A DNA stretch of 64,000 nt from Cellulomonas sp. P24 (lineage in GTDB: Bacteria > Actinomycetota > Actinomycetes > Actinomycetales > Cellulomonadaceae), in assembly GCF_024704385.1 (NCBI RefSeq), contig NZ_JAJDFX010000002.1, positions 1,364,001 through 1,428,000 on the forward strand, read 5' to 3'. Position numbers and translations under genes: made by a program. Shown here one piece after another: positions 40,406 to 50,700 of the stretch. How positions within the stretch are numbered: position 1 is the first letter of the stretch; each line of letters begins with the position of its first letter. The notes under the pieces are model-generated. The model was not told the DNA's origin, did no database searches, and was given only the letters and a program-made list of their open reading frames with translations.

Positions 40406-42019
40406 ATGACGGTAGCAGCGCTGTACCTGGCGGCCGCGTTCGCGGGCGGGCTCGTCGCGGTGCTGCTGCGCCTGCCGCCGCTGGTCGGGTTCCTCGTCGC
40501 CGGGTTCGCCCTCGGAGCGGCCGGCGCACCCGACCTGCCCTACCTGTCCACGATCTCCAACCTCGGCGTCGTGCTCCTGCTGTTCGCGATCGGGCTCAAG
40601 CTCGACGCGCGCTTCCTGCTGCGCCGTGAGGTCTGGCTGACGACCACCGTGCACCTCGTGCTCAGCGTCGCTCTTGGGGTGGGATTCCTCGGCCTCCTGT
40701 CGGTGCTCGGCGCCACCCTCGTCGCGGACGAGTCCGTCGGCGCGCTGGCGCTGATCGGCTTCGCGCTGTCGTTCTCGTCGACCGTCTTCGTCGTCAAGAT
40801 GCTCGAGGAGCGCTCGGACGCGCGGAGCCTGTACGGACGGATCGCCGTCGGGGTGCTCGTCGTGCAGGACATCGCGGCCGTGGCCTTCATGAGCGTCGCC
40901 GGTGGCTCCGCACCGAGCCCGTGGGCGTTCGCGCTGGTGCTGCTGATCCCGGGCACCTGGGTGCTGCACCGGATCTGGAACCTGGTCGGGCACGGCGAGC
41001 TGCAGGCCCTGTTCGGCGTGATGGTCGGCGTGGGCCTGGGCTACGCGCTGTTCGAGGCCGTGGGCATCTCCGGCGACGTCGGCGCGCTGGTCGTCGGCAT
41101 CCTGCTGGCCCGCCACCCGCACGCCGGCGACCTGTCCCGATCCCTGATGACCTTCAAGGACCTCATGCTCGTGGGGTTCTTCCTCGAGATCGGCCTGCAC
41201 GGCGGCCCCACCGCGTCCGAGCTGGTGATCGCCGTGCTGCTGCTGATCCTGCTCCCGCTGCAGGTCGCCGCCTATGCGGTGCTGCTGTGGATGATGCGGA
41301 TGCGGCGCCGCACGGCGTTCCTGGCCGGGCTCGCGCTCGCCAACTACTCCGAGTTCGGCATCATCGTCGTGGTCGTGGGCGCGAGCAACGGCCTGCTCCG
41401 TGAGGAGTGGGTCGTGGTGATCGCGCTCGCCGTGGCGCTCAGCTTCGTGCTGGCCGCGATCGTCAACCGGCGCGGGGTCGAGCTCGCGACCAGGCTCGTG
41501 CCGCTGCTCCCGCACCACGGCAACGCCGTCCTGCACCCGGACGACCGGCTCGTCGACATCGGGGAGGCCGACGCGGTGGTGCTCGGGCTGGGCCGGATCG
41601 GCGCGGCCACGTACACGCGGCTCCGTGACGACTACGGCCTCCGGGTCGTCGGGGTCGAGCACGACGAGGTGCGGATCGCCGAGCTGCACGACCTCGGCTT
41701 CGACCTGTTCCGCGCCGACGCGACCGACCTGGAGTTCTGGAACCGGGTCGAGCGCGCTGGGAGCGTCCGGGTCGCGGTCCTCGCGATGCCGTTCCACAAG
41801 GCGAACCTCATCGCCCTGGCCCGGCTGAAGACCGCAGGCTTCACCGGTCGCGTCGCCGCGGTGGCGCGCTACGACGACGACGTCGCCGAGCTGCGGCGGC
41901 ACGGCGCCCACGCCGTCTTCCACCTCTACGGCTCCGCCGGTGCGGCGCTCGCGGACCACGCCGCCGAGTTCCTGGTGGACGAGCTGCCGTCACCCGGACC
42001 AGATCCCGCGCCACGCTAG
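40406..42019 (+). CDS. KefB/CPA2-type cation:proton antiporter with TrkA-N domain
   Basis: A 537-residue protein. About twelve membrane helices (1-380) form a monovalent-cation/proton antiporter-2 fold (LGVVLLLFAIGLKLDARFLL, ALIGFALSFSSTVFVVKMLE, VLVVQDIAAVAF, ALANYSEFGIIVVVVG). A cytoplasmic TrkA-N/RCK nucleotide-binding domain (about 395-520; VVLGLGRIGAATYTRLRDDY) follows. Predicted K+ or Na+ efflux gated by NAD(H). GGGAGGAGG is just upstream of ATG 40406; the ORF start at 40373 is not used. It occupies the slot of Rv3200c. Confidence 0.85.
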   Translation: MTVAALYLAAAFAGGLVAVLLRLPPLVGFLVAGFALGAAGAPDLPYLSTISNLGVVLLLFAIGLKLDARFLLRREVWLTTTVHLVLSVALGVGFLGLLSVLGATLVADESVGALALIGFALSFSSTVFVVKMLEERSDARSLYGRIAVGVLVVQDIAAVAFMSVAGGSAPSPWAFALVLLIPGTWVLHRIWNLVGHGELQALFGVMVGVGLGYALFEAVGISGDVGALVVGILLARHPHAGDLSRSLMTFKDLMLVGFFLEIGLHGGPTASELVIAVLLLILLPLQVAAYAVLLWMMRMRRRTAFLAGLALANYSEFGIIVVVVGASNGLLREEWVVVIALAVALSFVLAAIVNRRGVELATRLVPLLPHHGNAVLHPDDRLVDIGEADAVVLGLGRIGAATYTRLRDDYGLRVVGVEHDEVRIAELHDLGFDLFRADATDLEFWNRVERAGSVRVAVLAMPFHKANLIALARLKTAGFTGRVAAVARYDDDVAELRRHGAHAVFHLYGSAGAALADHAAEFLVDELPSPGPDPAPR

Positions 42020-42056
42020 GTTCGCACGGTCGTCAGGTCGGTGACAGCCCGGTCAT

Positions 42057-42130
42057 GGGGGCGACGTGGACGCCGCGTCACGGAGGCGACATGGACGCCG
42101 GGTCCCGGGGGCAGGTGGACGCCGCGCAGC
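42057..42130. repeat. Three tandem 25-bp repeats in a convergent spacer
   Basis: Units at 42057-42081, 42082-42106 and 42107-42130 share the pattern GGRGGCGACRTGGACGCCG with diverging ends (the last unit is 1 nt shorter). They fill most of the gap between the convergent antiporter and nudC genes. No spacers, so not CRISPR. Confidence 0.72.
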
Positions 42131-42134
42131 GACG

Positions 42135-43130
42135 CTAGCGACCCTCGGACCAGCCCGGTCCTTCGACAGGTCCCGTGAGCGGCCCGCCGAACCAGTCCTC
42201 GATCAGCGCACGGGCGATCGACGTGCGCGACGGCAGCACCACCTCCGCCGCCCGCACGGCGTCGTCGAGCTCGCGCCGCGTGAACCACCTCGCTTGCGTG
42301 ACCTCGACCCCGTCGACCGTCACCTCGGTCGTGAGCGCCCGCCCTCGGAAGCCGAGCATCAACGACGCCGGGAACGGCCACGGCTGGCTGGACACGTACT
42401 CGACGTCGCCGACCAGGACACCGACCTCCTCGCGCACCTCCCGTCGGACCGCCTGCTCGAGCGGCTCCCCCGGCTCGACGTAGCCCGCCAGCGTGGAGAA
42501 CCGGCCCGGCGACCACGTCGCCGCATGGCCGAGGAGCAGCCGGTCGTCCACGTCGGTCACCGCCATGATCACCGCCGGGTCGGTCCGCGGGTAGTGCAGG
42601 CTGCCGTCCTGGGTGCAGCGGCGGACCCAGCCGGACTCCTCCACCACGGTCGCCGACCCGCACCGGGGACACCGCGGATGGCTGGCGTGCCAGGCGGCGA
42701 GAGCGACGGCTGTGGTCGCGAGCCCGACGTCCTGCGGCGAGAGATCCGTCCCGATCTCACGCAACGGCGACCACCTCAGGTGCGGTGCCACGACGGCGAA
42801 CGGTTCCTCGTCCGGGATGCCCTCGAGGTCGGCGTGCGCCTCTGGCTCCGGCACGTGCAGCCCGAGGTAGGCCGTGCCGTCGTCCGCCACCCCGAGGAGG
42901 AGCCACTCGGCGGCAGGTCCGACGACAGGGACGACCTTCGCCGGAGGCAGCACGGCGAGCATCACCTGATCGGCGACGGGGCCGGGAACGGTGGCGACGA
43001 GACCACGCCGGACCAGCACCACCCGGGCCTGGGGGTCGTCGACGAGACGGTCCAGGAGACCTGGCTCGGTGCGGCGCACCCCGGCGCGGTCGATCGCGGA
43101 CCGGGACAGCGGGAGATCTGACCACTCCAT
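42135..43130 (-). CDS. nudC: NudC NAD+ diphosphatase / NAD-capped RNA hydrolase
   Basis: A 331-residue Nudix protein. An N-terminal NudC domain leads to a zinc-ribbon region with C-x2-C (HPRCPRCGSA) and a third Cys (RRCTQDGS); the usual fourth Cys is replaced. The Nudix box is complete (GYVEPGEPLEQAVRREVREE), followed by SQPWPFPASLMLGF, the NudC-specific SQPWPFPxS motif. It hydrolyses NAD(H) to AMP/NMN and can de-NAD mRNA 5' ends. Start ATG 43130. Confidence 0.9.
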   Translation of the reverse strand: MEWSDLPLSRSAIDRAGVRRTEPGLLDRLVDDPQARVVLVRRGLVATVPGPVADQVMLAVLPPAKVVPVVGPAAEWLLLGVADDGTAYLGLHVPEPEAHADLEGIPDEEPFAVVAPHLRWSPLREIGTDLSPQDVGLATTAVALAAWHASHPRCPRCGSATVVEESGWVRRCTQDGSLHYPRTDPAVIMAVTDVDDRLLLGHAATWSPGRFSTLAGYVEPGEPLEQAVRREVREEVGVLVGDVEYVSSQPWPFPASLMLGFRGRALTTEVTVDGVEVTQARWFTRRELDDAVRAAEVVLPSRTSIARALIEDWFGGPLTGPVEGPGWSEGR

Positions 43131-43286
43131 CTGCCCACGGTACGTCGCACCGGCGGCACACCCGAACCCCGTCCACGGGATCCACCGCGGACGCGCGGCG
43201 CGTGGGGCGAGGTCGGGTCCACCCGGGTGGGGACACGCCTGCGCGGTACCGGGGCTACCGGCGCCCGCCGACCTACGCTGGATGAC

Positions 43287-44303
43287 GTGCCACGCTCACC
43301 CCTCGCTCTCGCCGCACTCGCGACCGTCGCCATCCCCGGTCTCGACGCGTTCGACGTGCGTCGGCCTCGCGACTCGGGGGGTGAGGTCGACACGGCCGTC
43401 GTGATCGACGCGACGCGCCAACGCTGGGTGGTCCGTGCGCCGATCGGCCCGGCGGCCGGTGCCGCGCTCGAGGCCGAGGTCGGACTCCTCGAGCTGCTCG
43501 TCGAGCAGGTCGACGCGGACCGGTTGCCGTTCGCCGTGCCGCGGATCGCCGGCTTCGCCCACCTGCCCGAGGGCGGACGCGCCGTCGTCCACGCGGAGCT
43601 GCCCGGGCGACCGCTGCGGCTCGAGACGCTCCAGCCGGGGCCCGGGCTCGCCGCATCGCTCGGCCGGGCCCTCGCGGCGCTGCACGAGCTCCCGACGTCG
43701 GTCGTCGAGAACGCCGGCCTGCCCGCGTACGACGCCGAGGCCTACCGGCAGCGACGGATGGCCGAGGTCGACGAGGCGGCACGCACCGGCAAGGTCCCCG
43801 TGCGCCTGCTTCGCCGCTGGGAGGCGGCACTGGAGAACGTGGCGGTCTGGCGCTTCCAGCCGACCGTCGTCCACGGGGACCTCACGGTCGAGAACGTCCT
43901 GGTCGCGGAGGGCGACGTCAGCGCGATCCTCGGCTGGGGCGAGACCAAGGTCGCGGACCCCGCCGACGACCTCGCCTGGCTCATGGTCGCCGCGCCGCAC
44001 GACGCTGCGGAGTCGGTCATGGAGGCCTACCAGCTCCGGCGCACCGAGCTCCTCGACCCGCACCTGTCCGAACGCGCGTACCTCGCGGGTGAGCTCGCCC
44101 TGGCGCGGTGGCTCCTGTACGGCGTGCGGTCGAACGACGCGGAGATCGTCGCGGATGCCGTGCAGATGCTCGAGGACCTCGATGCCTCGACGGCCCCGGA
44201 GGACCTGCTCGAGGATGACGGCCTCGACCTGGTGCCGGCGAGTGCACCGGCGCAGGAGGACGGCGGGGACGTCGCCCGCTTCTCGTTCCGCGACACGTTC
44301 TGA
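43287..44303 (+). CDS. Aminoglycoside/macrolide phosphotransferase-like (APH) kinase
   Basis: A 338-residue APH-fold protein. VVHGDLTVENVLV is the catalytic HGD-x4-N loop; the metal-binding loop reads AILGWGETKVADPADDLAWL, with Gly replacing the usual Asp of DWE/DFG, so catalysis may be altered. The N-terminal lobe has ATRQRWVVRAP with a possible ATP-site residue. GTG 43287 is chosen because it begins the coherent APH sequence. A kinase of this kind is commonly found between nudC and adnB in actinobacteria. Substrate unknown; a resistance role should not be assumed. Confidence 0.72.
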   Translation: MPRSPLALAALATVAIPGLDAFDVRRPRDSGGEVDTAVVIDATRQRWVVRAPIGPAAGAALEAEVGLLELLVEQVDADRLPFAVPRIAGFAHLPEGGRAVVHAELPGRPLRLETLQPGPGLAASLGRALAALHELPTSVVENAGLPAYDAEAYRQRRMAEVDEAARTGKVPVRLLRRWEAALENVAVWRFQPTVVHGDLTVENVLVAEGDVSAILGWGETKVADPADDLAWLMVAAPHDAAESVMEAYQLRRTELLDPHLSERAYLAGELALARWLLYGVRSNDAEIVADAVQMLEDLDASTAPEDLLEDDGLDLVPASAPAQEDGGDVARFSFRDTF

Positions 44304-44380
44304 CCGCGCGGCCGCACCGCCGGCACATCGGCGCGGACCTGCCTGCCGCTGTGAGGTCGGCGAGCACGGCCCGGACGCCG

Positions 44381-47300
44381 CTACCGCGGTACCGGTAGCC
44401 CGGGCGCCGTCACGTCGGTGAGGAACGCCTCGATCTCCTGCTCACCGAGCAGCCGTTCCGGGTAGACGGTCTCGCCGGTGGTGACGTAGAAGAAGGCGGC
44501 CCGCACGTCGTCGAGGGGCGTCCCCGTCCAGCGCGACCACGCCAGTCGGTACACCGCGAGCTGGAGCTCGCGCGAGCGCGCGGAGTCGGCGTCCGTGGGC
44601 GGGCGACCCGTCTTCCAGTCGACGACGACGACCGGGCGGGTCGTCCGGTCGGTCCCTGACGCCGACCCGGACCTGTCGGGGTCGGGGAAGACCGCGTCGA
44701 TCCGCGAGCGCAGCACGTAGCCCGCCACGGGGGTCTCGATGTCGACCTCCACGGCGACCGGCACCCGGTCGGCCCATGGGCTCCGCAGGAAGCTCTCCCG
44801 CAGCACGTGCTCGTCCGGGGTCGTCCGGTCGGCGTCGTCGTCGGGTCCGGGGAGGTCCTCGAGGTCGACCAGGGCGGGTGCGGCGTAGTGGGACTCGACC
44901 CACGCGTGGAATCGCGTGCCGCGGCGCGCCTGGGGCGACGGTTCGAGCGGGACGGGCCGACGCAGCGCCCCGGCGAACGCTTCCGGGTCGGCGGACAGCC
45001 GGACGACAGCGGACGCCGAGAGGTGCGCCGGCAGCTCGACGCCCGGGTCGGGCGCCGTCTGCCGGTGCCGCTCGGCGAGCAGCAGCTCGACGTCGCGGGT
45101 GCGTTGGTTCGTGCCGGTCGCGACTGGCGTGACCGGCGTGACTGTCACACCGCTCGTGCCGGTCGTGGCTGGTGTCCCGGGCGTGCCGGTCGTGCCCGTC
45201 GTGTCCTTGGGTTCCGACGGGTCCACGAGGTGGCGGCGCACGGCGTCCGCCGCCCGTTCGAGTGCCGCGCGGCGGCCGTCGGGAGCGTCCGGCCGTGGCC
45301 AGACAGGCAGGTCGGCACCGCTCGGCGGCTCGGGTCGCGCCTCGGTGGGACCCTCCAGGCTGCCGTCGACGGTGAGGAGGCCGGCCTCGACGAGCTCGGA
45401 CAGGAACACCGCAGGCGGGTGTGCCGTCGTCGCCTCCCGCCAGTACGACCCCGTCAGGAGCAGGTGGCGCCGCGCGCGGGTCACCGCGACGTACGCGAGC
45501 CGCCGCTCCTCCCGCAACTGGTGCGCGCCCGAGTCGACGACGAACTGCTCACGGCGGAGATCGAGCTCCTTGGGGCTGCCGGCCCCCTGGTAGGCGAAGG
45601 CCGGCAGGTCACCGGCGTCGCCGCGCAACGGGTAGGGCAGCGTGCCGAGCCCGGTCAACCACCCGGAGTCACGCGGACCGTTCGGTCCGAGGACACGGAT
45701 CGCGGGGAAGACGCCGTCGCTCAGGCCGGCGACGGCGACCACGTCCCATTCGAGCCCCTTGGCCCCGTGCACGGTGATGAGCTGCACCGCGTCCGGGTCG
45801 GGGTCGGCGACGGGGCGGTCCAGACCTCGCTCCTCGCGCTCGGCGGCCTCGAGCCAGGCGAGGAAGGCCCCGAGCGTCGGCAGCGGCGAGTCGCCGGCGA
45901 AGTCCGCCGCGACCCCGCGGAACGCGTCCAGGTTCGAGCGTCCTCGCCCGGCACCGAGCCCCGGCCGTGCACTCACCTCGATGTCGAGGCGCAGGAGGCG
46001 TTCGGCCTCGGCCACGAGCTCGGGCAACGAGAGGTAGGTGTGCTCGCGCAGCAGCCGCAGGGCCGTGGCGAGGTCGGCGAGACGGTCCTGGGCGGCCGTG
46101 CTGAACACCCGTCCATGGCGGCTCGTCCATCCGGCTCGTGGGAGCTCCTCGAGGGCGTCGACGATGCTGCGGTCGTCGACCACATCGCCCTCGAGCTCGA
46201 CCTGGGTCGGTCGCGCGCCGACGAGCTCGGACGACCAGTCGGCGAGGGCGTGCAGGTCGGCGGCCCCGAGCCTCAGTCGGGGACCCGTCAGCAGCCGCAT
46301 CAGGGCGTCCCCACGTGACGGGTCGTGGGCCGCCTGCAGCGCCGCGACCAGGTCGGTCACCTCGGGTGAGGTCAGCAGCCCGCCGAGCCCGACGACCTCG
46401 ACCGGGATGCCCCGGTTGCGCAGCGCCTCGCGGATCGCGGGGAACTGGGCCCGCTTGCGGCACAGCACCGCCGCGGTGACCGGTGGCGCGACCCGGCCGC
46501 CGCGACGTGACGTCGGTCGCCAGCGTCCGGCGACGAACTCGGCGATCGCGGCGGACTCGGCGGCCTCGTTCTCGGCGTAGTGCGCGCGGACCTCGCCCGG
46601 CCCCGCGCCGGGGCGGGCGCGCAGCGGCGGGTCGCTCACGTCACGTCCGGCGGTACGGAGCTCGGCGGACACCGCGTTCGCGACGTCGAGGACGGCCTGG
46701 TCGTTGCGCCACGAGACGCTCAGGCTCAGCCGCTGCGCACGCTCACGTGCCCCGTCCGGGGTGGTGCGGGAGAACTGGTCCCGGAACCGCTCGAGCCCAC
46801 CGGCGCTCGCCCCGCGCCATCCGTAGATGGACTGCTGCGGGTCCCCGACGGCCATGACGGGGTGCCCGTCGCCGAACAGCTGGTGCAGGAGCCGAGCCTG
46901 CACCACCGAGGTGTCCTGGTACTCGTCGAGCAGCACCGCTCGGAACCGCGCGCGTTCGCCCTCGCGAACCGCCGGGACGTCGCGGGCGAGCTGTTCGGCC
47001 AACGCCACCTGGTCCCCGAAGTCGAGGGCCTCGTCCGCGCGCTTGCGGCGGCGATAGGCGTCCACGACGTCCAGCACCCGCAGCCGCTCCTCGAGGGACG
47101 CCACGAGAGCGAGCACCTTGGCGTACGGCGCACGGGGGCGGTCGCCTGCGGGCGTCGCGACGATCGTGTCGATGAGGTCGCGGATCCGTCTGCGTGCCTC
47201 GTCGGGCGTCAGGACGTGCTCGTTGAGCGCACCGTCGAGGGACCGGACCGCGGCCACGACCGTCGAGACGGCGGCGTCCGTCGCGAGGTCCTCGCCCCAG

Positions 47301-47758
47301 TGCTCGACGACGTCGCTCGCGAGCTGCCACTGCGCCGCCTCACCGAGCACCCGGGCTCCGGGTTCGATCCCGATCCGGAGCACGTGGTCGCCCACGAGGG
47401 AGGCGGCGTACGAGTTGTAGGTCGAGATCGTCGGGCGGACGAGGTCGAGCGCACCCTGTGCCGTGACCGAGCCGGGGAGAGCGCGGTCGAGGTGCCGCAG
47501 CCGCACCGTCACCCGCTCGCGCAGCTCCCCCGCGGCCTTGCGCGTGAACGTCAGCCCAAGGACCTGGTCCGGCTCGACCAGCCCGTTGGCAACCAGGTAG
47601 ACGACCCGCGCAGCCATGGTCTCGGTCTTCCCGGACCCGGCACCGGCGACCACGAGCACCGGCTCGAGCGGCGCCTCGATGATCGCCTGCTGCTCCTCGG
47701 TGGGCTGGTGCGGCTGCCGCAGCAGCCGCGAGATCTCGATGGCACTGAACCGGGTCAT
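44381..47758 (-). CDS. adnB: AdnB helicase-nuclease subunit
   Basis: A 1125-residue protein with an N-terminal UvrD-like motor (Walker A GAGSGKT at 39-45; LLDEYQDTSVVQA; GDPQQSIYGWRGA; VHGAKGLEWD) and a C-terminal RecB-family nuclease (VVVVDWKTGRPPTDA, RELQLAVYRL). A Thr/Gly/Pro/Val low-complexity linker (TGTTGTPGTPATTGTSG) separates them near residue 900. AdnAB resects double-strand breaks in mycobacteria, and AdnB is the dominant motor. The ATG overlaps the adnA stop (ATGA), so the two subunits are coupled. Confidence 0.9.
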   Translation of the reverse strand: MTRFSAIEISRLLRQPHQPTEEQQAIIEAPLEPVLVVAGAGSGKTETMAARVVYLVANGLVEPDQVLGLTFTRKAAGELRERVTVRLRHLDRALPGSVTAQGALDLVRPTISTYNSYAASLVGDHVLRIGIEPGARVLGEAAQWQLASDVVEHWGEDLATDAAVSTVVAAVRSLDGALNEHVLTPDEARRRIRDLIDTIVATPAGDRPRAPYAKVLALVASLEERLRVLDVVDAYRRRKRADEALDFGDQVALAEQLARDVPAVREGERARFRAVLLDEYQDTSVVQARLLHQLFGDGHPVMAVGDPQQSIYGWRGASAGGLERFRDQFSRTTPDGARERAQRLSLSVSWRNDQAVLDVANAVSAELRTAGRDVSDPPLRARPGAGPGEVRAHYAENEAAESAAIAEFVAGRWRPTSRRGGRVAPPVTAAVLCRKRAQFPAIREALRNRGIPVEVVGLGGLLTSPEVTDLVAALQAAHDPSRGDALMRLLTGPRLRLGAADLHALADWSSELVGARPTQVELEGDVVDDRSIVDALEELPRAGWTSRHGRVFSTAAQDRLADLATALRLLREHTYLSLPELVAEAERLLRLDIEVSARPGLGAGRGRSNLDAFRGVAADFAGDSPLPTLGAFLAWLEAAEREERGLDRPVADPDPDAVQLITVHGAKGLEWDVVAVAGLSDGVFPAIRVLGPNGPRDSGWLTGLGTLPYPLRGDAGDLPAFAYQGAGSPKELDLRREQFVVDSGAHQLREERRLAYVAVTRARRHLLLTGSYWREATTAHPPAVFLSELVEAGLLTVDGSLEGPTEARPEPPSGADLPVWPRPDAPDGRRAALERAADAVRRHLVDPSEPKDTTGTTGTPGTPATTGTSGVTVTPVTPVATGTNQRTRDVELLLAERHRQTAPDPGVELPAHLSASAVVRLSADPEAFAGALRRPVPLEPSPQARRGTRFHAWVESHYAAPALVDLEDLPGPDDDADRTTPDEHVLRESFLRSPWADRVPVAVEVDIETPVAGYVLRSRIDAVFPDPDRSGSASGTDRTTRPVVVVDWKTGRPPTDADSARSRELQLAVYRLAWSRWTGTPLDDVRAAFFYVTTGETVYPERLLGEQEIEAFLTDVTAPGLPVPR

Positions 47759-50700
47759 CCGCCGACCTGCTCGCCGTCGTCCTGCGCGGGACAGCTGCGC
47801 CGCACCGGGCACATCGGGCACAGGTCGTTGACGGTCGCCGTGAAGCACGACGCCGCCATCGCGTCGACGGCCTCGGCGATCGCTCGGTGCCCATGGGTGA
47901 GGCCCGTCTCGTCGGGCTCGAGCGCGGGCTGACTGCGCTCGGCGTACCCCTTGTTGACGTCCCCGACGAACACGAGCCGGGCGCCTGCGCTACGGGTCCC
48001 CTCCGGAAGGCCCTCGAACGCTCCCGAGTCGACGGCGAGCTGGTAGCTGCCGAGCTGGGGGTTCTCCTCGCTCTCCTCCTGCTTCGGGGCTCGCCGGCCC
48101 GTCTTCAGATCGACCACCTCGACCTCGCCGTCGCCGTGGCGTTCGAGCCGGTCGGCCGTGCCGCGCACCCGCGCCCGGCCGACGTCGAGCGTGAACGGGG
48201 CCTCCAGCAGCACCGGCTCCCCCGCCTGCGCGAGGTAGTCGGCGAGCCGGTGGATCATCCGGTCGGCCCGTCGCCTCTCGGCGGTCGCGGTCCAGCCGTC
48301 GCCGAGGCCGAGCTCGCCCCACCGCCGGTCGAGCTCGGTCGACAGCTCGGCGTACGTCCCGCGCGGAAGGTCGTGCGCGAGCGCGTGCACGAGGGTCCCG
48401 AGCGACTGGCTCGTGGCTCCCGGCGCCGTGCCGCCCGCGCTCTCGAGCGCCCATCGCAGGGCGCACGTCCGGACGAGCTCCACCTTCGAGGGCGACACCG
48501 GGACGATCGCGTCCGCGTCCCACAACGGCTCCTCGCTGGACAGAGGCGCGAGCCCGTACCACTGCCTCGGGTCAGCGCCGTCGACCCCCTCGCGCGCGAG
48601 CACCGCCAGCAGCCGCGCCGCCTCGTCGTCCGGCACGGCGTCCGTCGCCGCCCCCGTCCCGACACTCTCCTCGAGGTCTGCTCGCAGGCCGGCCACGATC
48701 CCGCTGAGATCGAGAGGGCGACCGGCGACCGTCCGACGAGGGTCCCGGCCGTCCTCCTGCTCGTCCTCCCCCACCTGCACGAGGTCGACGAACGAGGACG
48801 GGACGAGATCCTCCCCGTCGACCGCCGTGACCAGGAGCGACACCCTGGCGCGCGACGTCGCGACGAGGAACGACCGCAGCTCGTCGGCGAGGACCGCCCG
48901 ACGCGCCTGGGCCGTCGACTCCCCGGGTCCGGCGTCGCGCCCGTCGCAGATCTCGACGAGCCGACCGGCCCCGAGCAACGAGTCCCGGAGCCGGAGATCG
49001 GGCCAGACCCCGTCCTGCACCCCGGCGACCACGACGTGGTCCCACTCGCGCCCGGCCGCCCCGGCGGGGTCAGGACGGCCACCGCCCCACGCGCGCTGGC
49101 CCGCGCCGCGAGGGTGTCGGCCGGGAGGTCCTGGGACTGGAGGTACTCGAGGAACGCACGGGGCGGGGCCTGCGGGAGGCGGTCGACGAACGTCTCGGCC
49201 GCGCGGAACAGCGCGAGGACCGCGTCCAGGTCGCGGTCCGCCCGGGCGCCCATCGCCCCGCCCGCGAGCGCCGTACGACGCCAGCTCTCGGCCACGTCCG
49301 CACCGGCCCACAACGCCCACAGCACGGTCTGCACGTCCGCTCCGGGTCGTTCCACCGCGGCGCGTCCGGCGGCGAGCGACCTCGCCACCCGCCCGGCTCC
49401 GCGTCGGACGGTGACCGGGAGCGACTCGACGCGCGCCGGGTCGGCCAGCACCTCGACGATCAGGGCATCGCTCGCGCGCCCGCCGCCGCCGGCGATCTCC
49501 TCGGCGCGCAGGGCCCGTCGCAGCCGTCGCAGCCCGATGCTGTCGAGCCCACCGAGCGGAGAGGCGAGCAGGGTGACCGCAGCCTCCGCGGCGAGCTCCG
49601 TCGCCTCGCCCTCGAGCACGCACTCCAACGCCACGAGCAGCGGACGGACCGCCGGCTCCTGGCGCAGGGCGAGGTCGCTCCCGATCACGGCGACCGGGAC
49701 CGATGCCGCCGCGAGCGCACGACGGAGCGCGGCGACCTGCCCACCGGTGCGCGCGACGACCGCCATCGACTCCCACGGAGCGTCATGGTGCAGGTGGGCA
49801 CGCCGCAGGTGCTGCGCGATGAAGGCCGCCTCCTGGGCGGTGCTCGGCAGCAGGGCGACCCGCACCGGGTCACCTGGCGGCCGCGGCTCCGCGGCACGAC
49901 CTGCCTCGACGGACCGGTGTGCAGCGACGCCGCTCGTGGGGAGAGCCTCCGTCACCCGCCGCACCGCGTCACGCACCTCGCTGCCGTGCCGCCACACCGT
50001 CGGGAGCACGACCCGCGCCGCCCCGAACCGACCCGAGCCGGTGCCGACCGCCTCGGCCGCGGCGACCTGCTGCGGACTGGCACCCCGGAAGGTCTGCACG
50101 GCCGCGTCGGGGTCGGCGAGCAGCAGCAGCCGTGCCCCGTCAGCGGCGAGCACGGTCAGCAGGCGACTCATCGCTGCGGTGCTCTCCTGGTGGTCGTCGA
50201 CCACCACGAGCCGCCACCGGGGCCGAGGGGCTCCCGGGACCTCGTCCTCCCAGGCCTGGAGGGCTTCTGCGGCCTCGTCGACGACGGTGGCCGCGTCGAA
50301 CCGCTCACCGGCGTCCGGCGTCTGCTGCCGGAGCCGGGTGACTGCCAGGTACTCGCGGTAGAACGCTGCGGCGGCCACCCATTCCGGGCGCCCGTGCTCG
50401 GCGCCGAGGCGCGCGAGGTCGACGTCGCCGAGCCCGCGCTCGGCCGCACGCATGAGCAGGTCGCGCAGCTCGTCGCGGAAGCCGCGCAGCCCGAGCACCT
50501 CGACCGGCACCGACGTCGGCCAGCCCAGCGGCACCCCCTCGCCGGCGGCGTGGCCCGCGAGGAGGTCGCCGATCACGAGGTCCTGCTCGGGACCGGTGAT
50601 GAGGGTCGGGAGAGGCTCCCGCAGCAGCGCCGAGCGGGACCTGAGCACCGCGAAGGCCGCCGACGCCGCGGTCCGCACGACGGGGCTCGTCGTGGTGCGC

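Noticed and set aside
40001-41959. A 652-codon minus-strand frame opposite mycoredoxin and the antiporter.
   Set aside because: Antisense shadow; the plus strand encodes membrane helices and a CGYC active site.
42057-42130. CRISPR-like array.
   Set aside because: Repeats are directly adjacent with no unique spacers and no cas genes are present.
43287-44303. Calling the APH-fold gene an antibiotic-resistance gene.
   Set aside because: Fold alone does not show this; the metal loop is altered and the locus is conserved core genome.
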